A stretch of 33,443 nt of DNA from the NCBI GenBank assembly GCA_902799015.1, contig CADBZI010000021.1:1-33443 (forward strand), written 5' to 3'. This document shows, one piece after another, positions 15,576 to 23,530 of the stretch (its first letter is position 1; every line of letters begins with the position of its first letter). The notes under the pieces are model-generated. The model ran no database searches. It was not told where the DNA came from and was given only the letters and a program-made list of their open reading frames with translations. Made by a program: the position numbers and the translations under genes. This DNA is from an uncultured Lachnospiraceae bacterium. Lineage in GTDB: Bacteria; Bacillota; Clostridia; Lachnospirales; Lachnospiraceae.

Positions 15576-15659
15576 ACGTGAGCTGGCCGACGCGGATGCG
15601 ATCGGAACCATCTACACCATCGAACGGCAACTCTTCTCCGAAGAACATCGGTCTGACCA
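15575..15659 (-). pseudogene. Possible 3' remnant of an unidentified minus-strand gene
   Basis: On the minus strand a frame reads [18 protein letters not shown], then [10 protein letters not shown] and a TAA stop at 15575-15577, immediately before the bidirectional terminator. The amino acid composition looks protein-like and the position of the stop relative to the terminator is what a gene end would show. The frame has a stop a few codons upstream, so only about 30 codons survive. I do not recognise the protein. This is weak evidence; it may be chance. Confidence 0.25.
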
Positions 15660-15878
15660 TGTACAGATTCAGGCTTCAGGGCTTCCTGTTTTTCAAGGTA
15701 ATTGCTACAATGAGTGTGCCGTTTGAGATTCTGATGCTGCCACTGTATCAGGAAATCACAACTCTGAAGCTGATTAATACTAGACTGGAACAATATGCTG
15801 TGGCCGATTCTGCTGATCTACCTGATCTTTCAGAAGTATCTGATCGACGGTATGACGGCCGGAGCGGTGAAGGGCTGA
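15659..15878 (+). pseudogene. Remnant of a MalG-type sugar ABC permease gene
   Basis: Two fragments of a carbohydrate permease of the MalG class lie next to each other in different frames. From 15668 to about 15781 one frame reads [18 protein letters not shown] followed by [11 protein letters not shown], which matches the mid-protein 'ATM-xPxE-xLxPLY-LGLINT' region of the family. From 15795 to the TGA at 15876 another frame reads [22 protein letters not shown], the typical MalG C-terminus. The first ~110 residues and the ~110 between the fragments, including the EAA loop, are missing. The gene is thus doubly deleted and cannot work. It sits directly upstream of the arabinofuranosidase, where an arabino-oligosaccharide importer is often found. 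Confidence 0.72.
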
Positions 15879-15901
15879 GGAAAATGCCCGGGGAGGAAAT
15901 C

Positions 15902-17449
15902 ATGGCGAATTATTACATCAATGCAGCGAACAAAAAGAGCAGGATTCATAAGGAGATCTATGGACATTTCTCTGAGCACCTGGGCCGCTGCATCTATGAA
16001 GGAATCTATGTGGGGGAAAACTCGGAGATTCCGAATGTCAATGGCATGCGCAGTGATGTCGTGGAGGCTCTGAAGGAGATCCGGGTACCGGTTCTGCGCT
16101 GGCCGGGCGGATGCTTCGCGGATGAGTATCACTGGAAGGATGGAATCGGACCGAAGGAAAACCGCAAAAAGATGATCAATACCCACTGGGGCGGCGTAGT
16201 GGAGGACAACAGCTTCGGAACCCACGAGTTCATGGAGTTCTGCCGTCAGCTTGGCTGCGAGACCTACGTAAACGGAAATGTGGGAAGCGGCACCGTGCAG
16301 GAGATGTCGGAATGGGTGGAATACATGACCTTTAACGGTGTTTCCCCGATGGCGGATCTTCGCGCAAAGAACGGACATCCTGAACCCTGGAAGGTTGATT
16401 TCTTCGGAGTGGGAAATGAAAACTGGGGCTGCGGCGGCAATATGACGCCGGAGTATTACGGGAATCTGTATCGCAGATATCAGACCTACGTGCGCCAGTA
16501 CAACAGTGACATGATGGCGGCTGCCGACGATCAGGGATTTGATGAGGAGAAAAAGATCCGCAAGATTGCCTGCGGCGCGAATGTGGATGACACAGAGTGG
16601 ACCGAGGGCGTGATGAAGACCCTGTTCCGCCACTGCGATCCGAGATTCCACGGGAACGCGGACGGCCTGTCGCTTCATTATTACACACATCCTGAGGGAT
16701 GGGATATCAAGGGCAGTGCCACGGAGTTTGACGAGAAGACCTGGTACAAGACGCTTGCGAAGACCTGGTACATGGAGGACCTGATCAATATGCACGGCGC
16801 CATCATGGATCAGTATGATCCCCAGAAGAAGCTTGGCATGATCGTGGATGAGTGGGGAACCTGGTTCACGGTGGAGCCGGGAACCAATCCGGGCTTTTTG
16901 TATCAGCAGAATACGATGCGCGACGCACTGGTGGCCTGCATCAATCTGAACATCTTCAATAAGCATTCCGACCGTGTAAAGATGGCATGCATCGCCCAGA
17001 TGGTGAACGTGCTGCAGTCGGTTCTTCTGACGGAAGGGGCGAAGATGGTCAAGACGCCTACCTGGCATGTCTTCAATCTGTTTAAGGAGCATCAGGACGC
17101 GGATCTTGTGGAGAGCTTCATCGAGACAACAAAGATCGGTGAGGAAGCGGAGTACATGGTTCCCAATCTGTCCGAATCCGCATCGGTGGACGCGAAGGGA
17201 CGGCTGCATGTGACAATCGGCAACCTGTCTGTGACGCAGGCCGAGAACATTGATGCGCATATCACCGGGATGGAAGGAAAGCGTGTGAAGGCTGAGATCC
17301 TGACCAATGAGATGCACGCGAAGAATACGTTTGACGCGCCGGATACCGTACATAGCACCACGCATGATGTGAAGCTGACCGCTGACGGCTTTGGCTGTGT
17401 CCTTCCGCCCTGCAGCGTGGTCCATATCACGGTGGAATCATCGGACTGA
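15902..17449 (+). CDS. abfA: GH51 alpha-L-arabinofuranosidase
   Basis: The 515-residue enzyme removes terminal L-arabinose from arabino-oligosaccharides. The barrel domain shows the family order: [24 protein letters not shown] at the start, [15 protein letters not shown], acid/base Glu173 in [20 protein letters not shown] and nucleophile Glu317 in [10 protein letters not shown], then a beta-sandwich C-terminal domain. There is no signal peptide, so it acts in the cytoplasm. The frame is open far upstream, but GGGGAGGAA (15889-15897) and homology fix the start at 15902; the upstream frame is permease debris. A terminator at 17491-17521 follows. Products would feed ribulokinase after isomerisation, although no araA is in the window. 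Confidence 0.93.
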   Translation: MANYYINAANKKSRIHKEIYGHFSEHLGRCIYEGIYVGENSEIPNVNGMRSDVVEALKEIRVPVLRWPGGCFADEYHWKDGIGPKENRKKMINTHWGGVVEDNSFGTHEFMEFCRQLGCETYVNGNVGSGTVQEMSEWVEYMTFNGVSPMADLRAKNGHPEPWKVDFFGVGNENWGCGGNMTPEYYGNLYRRYQTYVRQYNSDMMAAADDQGFDEEKKIRKIACGANVDDTEWTEGVMKTLFRHCDPRFHGNADGLSLHYYTHPEGWDIKGSATEFDEKTWYKTLAKTWYMEDLINMHGAIMDQYDPQKKLGMIVDEWGTWFTVEPGTNPGFLYQQNTMRDALVACINLNIFNKHSDRVKMACIAQMVNVLQSVLLTEGAKMVKTPTWHVFNLFKEHQDADLVESFIETTKIGEEAEYMVPNLSESASVDAKGRLHVTIGNLSVTQAENIDAHITGMEGKRVKAEILTNEMHAKNTFDAPDTVHSTTHDVKLTADGFGCVLPPCSVVHITVESSD

Positions 17450-17490
17450 GAATCCAAAGCGGGTTCGAATACGCATAGATGTCGTGCTGA

Positions 17491-17521
17491 GCGGGAGGAC
17501 AGAAAACTGTCCTCCTGCTTT
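17491..17521 (+). terminator. Terminator after the arabinofuranosidase gene
   Basis: GCGGGAGGACAG (17491-17502) pairs with CTGTCCTCCTGC (17507-17518) with one G-T pair around an AAAA loop, followed by a short TTT. Confidence 0.75.
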
Positions 17522-17573
17522 CCTGAACGGGTTGTTCCCGGGGATCGGCATGGCTTTTGATGGAGGTGAGAGG

Positions 17574-17939
17574 ATGCAGCGCCCAGACCAGCCCAGACGT
17601 TATTGCAAAAAGTGCCTGACCCCTCAGACCGGGGAGGCGTTTTTTCAGCGGCTGCGGGAAATCATAGCCGGTTTTGACGAAGAAGAAAAAGTCCCGCGGG
17701 AAGTTTATGAAAAACGTCTGGATGCATGCATGTCCTGCGACCGTCTTCTGGCCGGGATGTGCCGCATCTGCGGCTGCTATGTGGAACTGAGGGCATCCTT
17801 GAAGCGAAATGCCTGTCCCGCGGTTCATCCGAAGTGGGAGGTGTTCCCGGAGGAGAATATGGAGGGCTTTTTTTCGGCTGCTGCCGCAATCCAAAAGCGG
17901 ATCATTGCGGCTGATATATTGAATAATGAAATAAATTAA
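17574..17939 (+). CDS. DUF6171-type Cys-rich small protein
   Basis: The 121-residue protein has Cys pairs CKKC near residue 11, CMSC near 53, CRIC and CGC near 63-68, and a final Cys in NACPAVHPKWEVFP. The pattern suggests one or two zinc or iron-sulfur sites and matches the Lachnospiraceae family I know as DUF6171; its function is unknown. The longer frame upstream runs through the terminator and is rejected: GGAGGTGAG (17562-17570) fixes the ATG at 17574. It precedes the selenium-type gene group by 111 bases but has a promoter-like sequence between, so it is probably transcribed separately. A metal- or sulfur-related role would fit its neighbours but is not shown. Confidence 0.7.
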   Translation: MQRPDQPRRYCKKCLTPQTGEAFFQRLREIIAGFDEEEKVPREVYEKRLDACMSCDRLLAGMCRICGCYVELRASLKRNACPAVHPKWEVFPEENMEGFFSAAAAIQKRIIAADILNNEIN

Positions 17940-17961
17940 CCGAATTCTTTGATAAGTCAAA

Positions 17962-17991
17962 TTGGAAGAAAAAAAGACCGCGCGATAAAAT
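17962..17991 (+). promoter_or_regulatory. Promoter candidate for the selD operon
   Basis: TTGGAA (17962-17967) and TAAAAT (17986-17991) are separated by 18 bases in an A-rich intergenic stretch 60 bases upstream of selD. Each box has one or two mismatches to consensus. Confidence 0.45.
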
Positions 17992-18050
17992 GAAGAAGTA
18001 TGAACATGATGAAGGTACGTCTGATTCAAGCACTAAAGTGAGGCATTTTC

Positions 18051-19088
18051 ATGAGTGAGGAGAAGATTACTTTCTGCAAGGGCGGAGGGTGCACGGCAAA
18101 GCTTGGAGCACAGGCTCTGAACCGGGTGCTCAGCCTTCTTCCGAAGGGAGAAAGGGACCCGGATCTTCTGGTCGGCTATTCCAGCAGAGATGACGCGGCT
18201 GTATACAGACTGACAGACGACATTGCGTTTGTCCAGACGCTGGATTTCTTTCCGCCGATGGTTTCCGATCCTTATACCTTCGGGCAGATTGCCGCGGCAA
18301 ATGCGCTGAGTGACATCTACGCGATGGGCGGCGAAGTGAAAACAGCACTGAATATTGTCTGCTTCCCTGAAAAGTGGGATCTCAACATACTCGGCGAGAT
18401 CCTGCGCGGCGGGTCTGAGAAGGTCATCGAGGCCGGCGCCAGCCTTGCCGGCGGTCACTCCATTGCAGATGCGGATGTCAAGTATGGGCTGTCGGTCACC
18501 GGAATTGTCCATCCGGATCATATCTGGCAGAACAATACCGGCATTCCCGGGGATAAGCTGATCCTCACAAAAGCGCTCGGTGTCGGAATTCTGTGCACGG
18601 CCGACCGGGTTTCGGAGGCTCCTCTGGAGGGCATGAAGGCAGCAATTCGTTCCATGACAACGCTGAACAAAGAAGCTGCTCTGTGCTGCAGGAACTACGG
18701 GATTCATGCCTGCACGGATGTCACTGGATTCAGCTTCCTCGGACATCTTCATGAGATGATGGATGACGGAAGACTGTCGTGCAAGGTCTATTCTGATCAG
18801 ATCCCGGTGCTTCCCGGCGCGGCGGAGTGTGCGGATGAATTCCTTTTGACGGCAGCCGCGCAGAGAAACCGCAATCATGTGGGAAGCTTCGTCCGGTTTG
18901 AGGGAATTCCTTTCGCGATGGAGGAGGTGCTCTTTGACCCGCAGACGTCCGGTGGCCTGCTTGTGGCGGTGGGAGAAAAAGAGGCACAGGGCCTGTTGGC
19001 GGATCTGCGCGCAAAAGGCCTTCCCGCAGCAATTGTGGGGGAGATCTGCGAGAAAGAAGAATCAGGTGCGGAGATTACCGTAAGCTGA
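18051..19088 (+). CDS. selD: Selenide, water dikinase (Cys form)
   Basis: The 345-residue enzyme makes selenophosphate, the active selenium donor, from selenide and ATP. The N-terminal catalytic motif is [10 protein letters not shown] with Cys14 in the position of the essential Cys/Sec (Cys17 in E. coli) and Lys17 as the partner Lys. Further motifs are [47 protein letters not shown] and the C-terminal DPQTSGGLL. The catalytic codon is TGC, so the enzyme itself is not a selenoprotein. A GTGAGG site lies 12 bases before the ATG. No selA or selB is nearby; the following genes suggest the selenophosphate is used for a cofactor or a labile selenium centre. Confidence 0.95.
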   Translation: MSEEKITFCKGGGCTAKLGAQALNRVLSLLPKGERDPDLLVGYSSRDDAAVYRLTDDIAFVQTLDFFPPMVSDPYTFGQIAAANALSDIYAMGGEVKTALNIVCFPEKWDLNILGEILRGGSEKVIEAGASLAGGHSIADADVKYGLSVTGIVHPDHIWQNNTGIPGDKLILTKALGVGILCTADRVSEAPLEGMKAAIRSMTTLNKEAALCCRNYGIHACTDVTGFSFLGHLHEMMDDGRLSCKVYSDQIPVLPGAAECADEFLLTAAAQRNRNHVGSFVRFEGIPFAMEEVLFDPQTSGGLLVAVGEKEAQGLLADLRAKGLPAAIVGEICEKEESGAEITVS

Positions 19089-19133
19089 ACAAAGAATGAT
19101 ACAGGAAAAACAGAGTGAGGAGGATTCAGAGGA

Positions 19134-19760
19134 ATGATTCAGGTCAATGCACTGGGCGATGCCTGCCCGATTCCGGTGGTAAAGACAAAGAACGCAATCA
19201 AAGAACTGCATGGAGCGGGAATCGTGGAAACGCTGGTAGACAATGAGATCGCCGTTCAGAATCTGACGAAGATGGCGAACCAGAAGGGATACGGCGTAAA
19301 GTCGGAGAAACTGTCCGAGGATCAGTTCCGTGTAACGATGGAGATCAAGGAGGGATCTGTGTCTGCCGGGGAGGAGTCCGCGCAGGAGACACAGGAATGT
19401 CTGGTAGTGCCGGAAGGTCATAAAAAGAATGTGGTGGTTGCGGTCACGGCTTCTGTGATGGGAACCGGAAATGACGAACTCGGCGCGGTATTGATCAAGG
19501 GCTTCCTCTATGCACTGACGCAGCAGGATGAATTGCCGAAAACGATTCTGTTCTACAATGGCGGTGCGCAGCTGACCTGTGAAGGCTCCGCGTCCCTTGA
19601 GGACCTGAAGAGTCTGGAAGCACTTGGTGTCGAGATTCTGACCTGCGGTACCTGCCTGAACTATTACAAGCTGAGCGAGAAGCTTGCGGTGGGCGGTGTC
19701 ACCAACATGTATGAGATCACCGAACGCCTGACAAAAGCCGATCTGGTAGTACGCCCGTAA
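19134..19760 (+). CDS. yedF: YedF-type sulfurtransferase-like selenium metabolism protein
   Basis: The 208-residue protein is a fusion of a TusA-like domain (residues 1-75, with the catalytic-type motif GDACPIPVVKTK and Cys10) and a DsrE-like domain (about 98-208, with VAVTASVMGTGNDELG, LPKTILFYNGGAQL and Cys residues in ILTCGTCLNYY). TusA domains relay persulfide, and this fusion is known as a marker of selenium-use genes. It starts 45 bases after selD with GTGAGGAGG upstream and is the second gene of the operon. It likely carries S or Se from the class V aminotransferase to an acceptor. The family assignment is firm, the carrier role is inference. Confidence 0.9.
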   Translation: MIQVNALGDACPIPVVKTKNAIKELHGAGIVETLVDNEIAVQNLTKMANQKGYGVKSEKLSEDQFRVTMEIKEGSVSAGEESAQETQECLVVPEGHKKNVVVAVTASVMGTGNDELGAVLIKGFLYALTQQDELPKTILFYNGGAQLTCEGSASLEDLKSLEALGVEILTCGTCLNYYKLSEKLAVGGVTNMYEITERLTKADLVVRP

Positions 19761-19774
19761 GCAGGGAAAAGCAT

Positions 19775-20017
19775 ATGCGTCAGAGTAAGGAATTTCTGGT
19801 CATCACATTCTCCCAGACGACGGATGCGATGGCAGCGGAGCTGCTGTTTCGGGATCTTTGTGTTCCGGGTCGGATCATTCCCATCCCGCGCCAGCTGAGT
19901 GCGGGGTGCGGTCTTGCATTCCGGACCGAGATGGATCAGAAGCAGCAGGCGCAGCAGGCACTTGTAGAAGCCGGGATCCGCTGGCATGAGATGGAACCGG
20001 TCCGCCTTCTGGTTTGA
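19775..20017 (+). CDS. DUF3343 putative Se/S carrier-like protein (first copy)
   Basis: The 80-residue protein belongs to the DUF3343 family, proposed as a selenium/sulfur carrier. It has the typical opening LVITFSQTTDAMAAE, a GRIIPIPRQLSAGCGLAF segment with the conserved Cys of the family, and an amphipathic C-terminus. It starts 14 bases after yedF, in the same operon. The fold is ferredoxin-like in the family. A second DUF3343 gene closes the operon at 23531, and the two differ clearly in sequence. The Cys is probably where a persulfide or selenopersulfide would form, but this is a family-level proposal. Confidence 0.85.
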   Translation: MRQSKEFLVITFSQTTDAMAAELLFRDLCVPGRIIPIPRQLSAGCGLAFRTEMDQKQQAQQALVEAGIRWHEMEPVRLLV

Positions 20018-20108
20018 GAAGCGGCAGACTTGCGTTTGCGGCTGAGCCATTGGAAGCAGGATTCTCCAAAACCGGACCGGAAGCAGAATAAAAAAGATGG
20101 AATGACTT

Positions 20109-20888
20109 ATGAGTATCTCCTACTACGCCGGAATTGATATCGGATCGACGTGCTCCAAGACAGTGGTAATGGACGGAAGCGGCAAGATTCTGCATCGCCT
20201 GCTGCGGCCGACCGGTTGGAGCAGCGTGGATACAGCGGATGCGGTGCTGAAAGAGCTGGACGGCTTCGGGATTGCACAGGATGAACGGAAAGTGGTGTCC
20301 ACCGGGTACGGAAGAGCTTCTGTATCCTATGCCGACAAACAGGTGACCGAGATTACGTGTCACGCAAGAGGCGCCTGCCATATCTATGGGACGGATAACC
20401 TGACGGTCATAGACATCGGCGGGCAGGATACGAAACTGATTGTCGTACAGAACGGCCAGGTTACGGACTTTCTGATGAATGACAAATGCTCTGCCGGTAC
20501 CGGCAGGTTCCTTGAGGTCATGGCGAACACCCTCTCGGTGCGTCTCGAGGAGCTGTGCGAGCTGGCCAGAATGGGCGGAGGCGTTTCCATCAGCTCCATG
20601 TGCACGGTATTCGCCGAGTCTGAAGTGATCGGACTGATCGGCAAAGGAGAAAAACGGGAGAATATAGCCTACGCTGTCGTGAATTCGATCGTGCAGAAGG
20701 TGGCATCCCAGGCGGGGCGTCTGAAGCTGGATCAGACAGTCTGCCTGACCGGCGGACTGTGTGAATTCGAATATCTGAGGAAGCGGCTGGGAGAGGTACT
20801 TCGGTGTGAAGTAATCGCCTGCCCGGACGGACGTTATGCCGGAGCGGCCGGAGCGGCGCTGAGTGCGCTGAGATTGGGAGAATCATGA
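20109..20888 (+). CDS. Acyl-CoA dehydratase activase family ATPase (HgdC/BadF type)
   Basis: The 259-residue protein is an ASKHA-fold ATPase that uses ATP hydrolysis to push one low-potential electron into a dehydratase- or reductase-type partner. It shows GIDIGSTCSKTVVMD at the start, VIDIGGQDTK in the middle, and Cys127 in NDKCSAGTGRFLE and Cys165 in SSMCTVFAESEVIGL; these two Cys from each subunit bind a single [4Fe-4S] cluster at the dimer interface in known relatives. The C-terminal CLTGGLCEF and YAGAAGAAL complete the fold. Its stop overlaps the start of the next gene by four bases. The partner is most likely the double-cubane protein at 22234. Confidence 0.93.
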   Translation: MSISYYAGIDIGSTCSKTVVMDGSGKILHRLLRPTGWSSVDTADAVLKELDGFGIAQDERKVVSTGYGRASVSYADKQVTEITCHARGACHIYGTDNLTVIDIGGQDTKLIVVQNGQVTDFLMNDKCSAGTGRFLEVMANTLSVRLEELCELARMGGGVSISSMCTVFAESEVIGLIGKGEKRENIAYAVVNSIVQKVASQAGRLKLDQTVCLTGGLCEFEYLRKRLGEVLRCEVIACPDGRYAGAAGAALSALRLGES

Positions 20889-22024
20889 TCTATCTTGACA
20901 ACGCGGCGACAACGATGCACAAACCGCAGACGGTGATTGACGCCGTTGTCCATGCGATGACATCCATGGGAAATGCTTCCCGCGGCGCGCATACAGGTGC
21001 GCTGGAGGCATCCAGAACAATCTATGAGACAAGACGCAAGATCGCGAAGCTCTTCGGCTGCAAAAGGCCGGATCACGTGGTCTTTACCTGCAACTCAACA
21101 GAGGCGCTGAACATTGCCATACAGGGTGCGATTCCGGCAAAGAGCCATGTCATTACAACGGACCTGGAACACAATTCCGTGCTCCGTCCCCTCTACAGAC
21201 TGAAAGAGGAATCAGGGGTCTGCCTTGACTTTGCCCGTGCCGACCGGCAGGGAAGGCTGGATCTTCAGGAGCTGGAAGGGCTGATCCGGCCTGACACAAA
21301 GGCGATTGTCTGTACGCATATGTCCAACCTGACGGGTGAGATCGTGGATATTGCGCGGATCGGACGTATGACAAAGGACAGAGGCATCCTGCTTTGTGTT
21401 GACGCCTCCCAGAGCGCGGGGAATACGCCGATTGATATGGAGCAGATGGGGATCGATATTCTCTGCTTCACCGGACATAAGGGACTGATGGGACCGCAGG
21501 GAACCGGAGGGATGTGTATCCGGGAAGGAGTGGAGATCCATCCGCTCAAGGAAGGAGGATCCGGTGTCCAGTCTTACCGGCACCGCCAGCCGGTGGAATA
21601 TCCGACCAGGCTGGAAGCGGGGACGCTGAACGGACACGGACTGGCAGGACTGTCCGCCGCATTGGACTATATCCTTGAGACGGGTGTGGAGACCATCGGC
21701 CGGAAAGAGCGGATGCTGGCAGAGCATTTCTATGAAGGCGTCTCTCAGATCGAAGGCGTTAAGGTATACGGGTGCTTTGAGGATAAGAACAGAGGACCGG
21801 TGGTTGCACTCAATGTCCGGGAGTATGATTCCAGCGAGGTGTCGGACGTTCTGAGTGTGGACTATGACATCGCGACCCGCCCGGGGGCGCACTGCGCACC
21901 CAGGATGCATGAGGCGCTGGGCACAGTGGATCAGGGTGCGGTGCGGTTCAGCTTCTCCTGGTTCAATACCGTGGAGGAGACAGATCAGGCAATCGAAGCG
22001 GTCCGGAAGATCGCGCTCGCTTAG
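20885..22024 (+). CDS. Class V aminotransferase, cysteine desulfurase/selenocysteine lyase-like (EF2568 type)
   Basis: The 379-residue PLP enzyme would take sulfur from cysteine or selenium from selenocysteine. Motifs: YLDNAATTMHKP at the start, TCNSTEALN, CVDASQSAGNTP, the PLP-binding Lys199 in FTGHKGLMGPQGTGG and the catalytic-type Cys337 in GAHCAPRMHEALG. It matches the subgroup typified by Enterococcus EF2568 that accompanies orphan selD genes. It overlaps the activase gene by four bases (ATGA), so the two are translationally coupled even though their biochemistry differs. Next comes a 209-base gap with a hairpin. IscS-type housekeeping function is unlikely because no iscU is adjacent. 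Confidence 0.92.
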   Translation: MIYLDNAATTMHKPQTVIDAVVHAMTSMGNASRGAHTGALEASRTIYETRRKIAKLFGCKRPDHVVFTCNSTEALNIAIQGAIPAKSHVITTDLEHNSVLRPLYRLKEESGVCLDFARADRQGRLDLQELEGLIRPDTKAIVCTHMSNLTGEIVDIARIGRMTKDRGILLCVDASQSAGNTPIDMEQMGIDILCFTGHKGLMGPQGTGGMCIREGVEIHPLKEGGSGVQSYRHRQPVEYPTRLEAGTLNGHGLAGLSAALDYILETGVETIGRKERMLAEHFYEGVSQIEGVKVYGCFEDKNRGPVVALNVREYDSSEVSDVLSVDYDIATRPGAHCAPRMHEALGTVDQGAVRFSFSWFNTVEETDQAIEAVRKIALA

Positions 22025-22105
22025 AGACGGTGCCGCATGGAGCGTCACGTTCGCTTAGAAATTGCGCTCCCTTAGGGATGGAACGCGTTTCTTGAGAGAA
22101 AGGAC

Positions 22106-22136
22106 CAGGGAAACACAGAAAAGCAGCGTTTCCCTG
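22106..22136 (+). other. Intercistronic hairpin in the selenium-type operon
   Basis: CAGGGAAAC (22106-22114) pairs perfectly with GTTTCCCTG (22128-22136) around a 13-base loop; a second small hairpin (GGCC TTCT GGCC, 22152-22163) follows. No T-tract is present. The 209-base gap contains no recognised gene; the hairpins may separate expression of the reductase gene from the upstream genes by RNA processing. Confidence 0.5.
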
Positions 22137-22233
22137 TATTTGCCCGAAGGCCTTCTGGCCGGAGGCGCGAAGAGAAAAGCAGTACAGCAATCGTAACCGG
22201 TGTAGCATGTGTAAAAAGTGGGAGGTAACAGGT

Positions 22234-23505
22234 ATGGCTGACTACAGACAGATGTGGAGCGATCTCGGGATGGATATGGAGAACCATGACAATCTCTGTC
22301 AGGTGCTTCCGACTGCTGTCGGAGATGTGTTCCTGTCGCAGGAGAATCGTCCAAAAGCGATGGATTTCTGGGATCTGGTGATTTCCGAGGTTCACGGGAT
22401 CCGTCCTGCGGAGCTGATTGAAGAGCAGAAGAAAGGCAGAAAGGTATTCGGAACCTTCTGTGTGTATGTACCGGATGAGGTGATCATCGCGGCAAATGGA
22501 ATTGTGACCGGCCTGTGCGGCGGATCCCAGTTCTGGGTACCGGATGGAGAGAAGGTTCTGCCCAAGAGCACATGTCCCCTCGTAAAGGCTTCTGTCGGCG
22601 CAAGACTCGGACGCACATGTCCTTTCTTCCGCATTGCGGATATGTATGTCGGAGAGACAACCTGTGACGGAAAGAAGAAAGCATACGAGATTCTCGGAGA
22701 GGATGTCCCGATGTATATCATGGATGTTCCTCAGATGAAGCGTGAGAAGGATATCCTGAAGTGGAAAGACGAGATCGCGGAATTCGCAAAGAAGGTCGAG
22801 GAGTTCACCGGGAATACCATCACACCGGAAAAGCTTGGCGAGGCGATACACCTGATCAACGAAAAGAGGAAAGCACTGCAGAGAGTCTATGATTGCCGCA
22901 AGTCAAAGACTCTGCCGATCTCAGGTCGCGATGCTCTGCTGATGACCCAGATCTCCTTCTTTGATGATCCGGCCCGCTGCGCGCAGATGTGCAACCGTCT
23001 TGCGGACGAGCTGGAGCAGAGAATCAAGGACGGCGTCAGTGTAGTAAGTGCCGGAACCAAGCGGATCATGGTAACCGGAACGCCACTGGCGGTTCCGAAC
23101 TGGAAGCTGCACAATATCATCGAGACCAGCGGCGCGGCTGTTGTCTGTGAAGAGATGTGCACCGGAACCAGATACTTTGAGAATCTGGTTGATGAGTCTC
23201 AGACGACTCTGGACGGTCAGTTCATGGCACTGTCCGAGCGCTACATGAAGACGAACTGTGCCTGCTTCACCCCGAATACGGGACGCATCGATGACCTGCT
23301 TCGCCTGGCGAAGGAATATCAGGTAGACGGAGTGATTGACTGCAGCCTGAAGTTCTGCTGCCTGTATGATACGGAGAAGTATTCTGTCTCCCGTGCGCTG
23401 AAGGAAGCAGGCATCCCGGTTCTTTCTCTTGAGACTGACTATGAGGATGCAGATGCCGGCCAGCTCCGCACCAGAATCGGCGCATTTATCGAGATGCTTT
23501 CCTGA
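22234..23505 (+). CDS. Double-cubane-cluster reductase, 2-hydroxyacyl-CoA dehydratase family (HgdB/YjiM-like)
   Basis: The 423-residue protein belongs to the 2-hydroxyacyl-CoA dehydratase fold. It is rich in Cys that can hold iron-sulfur clusters: FCVYVPDE, LCGGSQF, STCPLVK, RTCPFFR, TTCDGKK, VCEEMCTGTRYF, NCACFTPNTGR and DCSLKFCCLYD. The single-polypeptide form beside an activase is typical of double-cubane cluster proteins, which carry out ATP-dependent low-potential reductions of small molecules; the physiological substrate of the family is unknown. GGAGG (22221-22225) fixes the ATG at 22234 instead of one nine codons upstream. The only other dehydratase-type subunit one might expect (HgdA) is absent. 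Confidence 0.9.
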   Translation: MADYRQMWSDLGMDMENHDNLCQVLPTAVGDVFLSQENRPKAMDFWDLVISEVHGIRPAELIEEQKKGRKVFGTFCVYVPDEVIIAANGIVTGLCGGSQFWVPDGEKVLPKSTCPLVKASVGARLGRTCPFFRIADMYVGETTCDGKKKAYEILGEDVPMYIMDVPQMKREKDILKWKDEIAEFAKKVEEFTGNTITPEKLGEAIHLINEKRKALQRVYDCRKSKTLPISGRDALLMTQISFFDDPARCAQMCNRLADELEQRIKDGVSVVSAGTKRIMVTGTPLAVPNWKLHNIIETSGAAVVCEEMCTGTRYFENLVDESQTTLDGQFMALSERYMKTNCACFTPNTGRIDDLLRLAKEYQVDGVIDCSLKFCCLYDTEKYSVSRALKEAGIPVLSLETDYEDADAGQLRTRIGAFIEMLS

Positions 23506-23530
23506 CATATTTCAGTAAACCAATGAATCC

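Noticed and set aside
15503-15901. N-terminal extension of the arabinofuranosidase by 133 residues
   Set aside because: The added sequence runs through a strong terminator and permease debris, and GH51 proteins begin at the Met with the good ribosome binding site at 15902.
18085-18105. Selenocysteine codon in selD
   Set aside because: The catalytic position is TGC (Cys14) in an uninterrupted frame; no in-frame TGA is involved.
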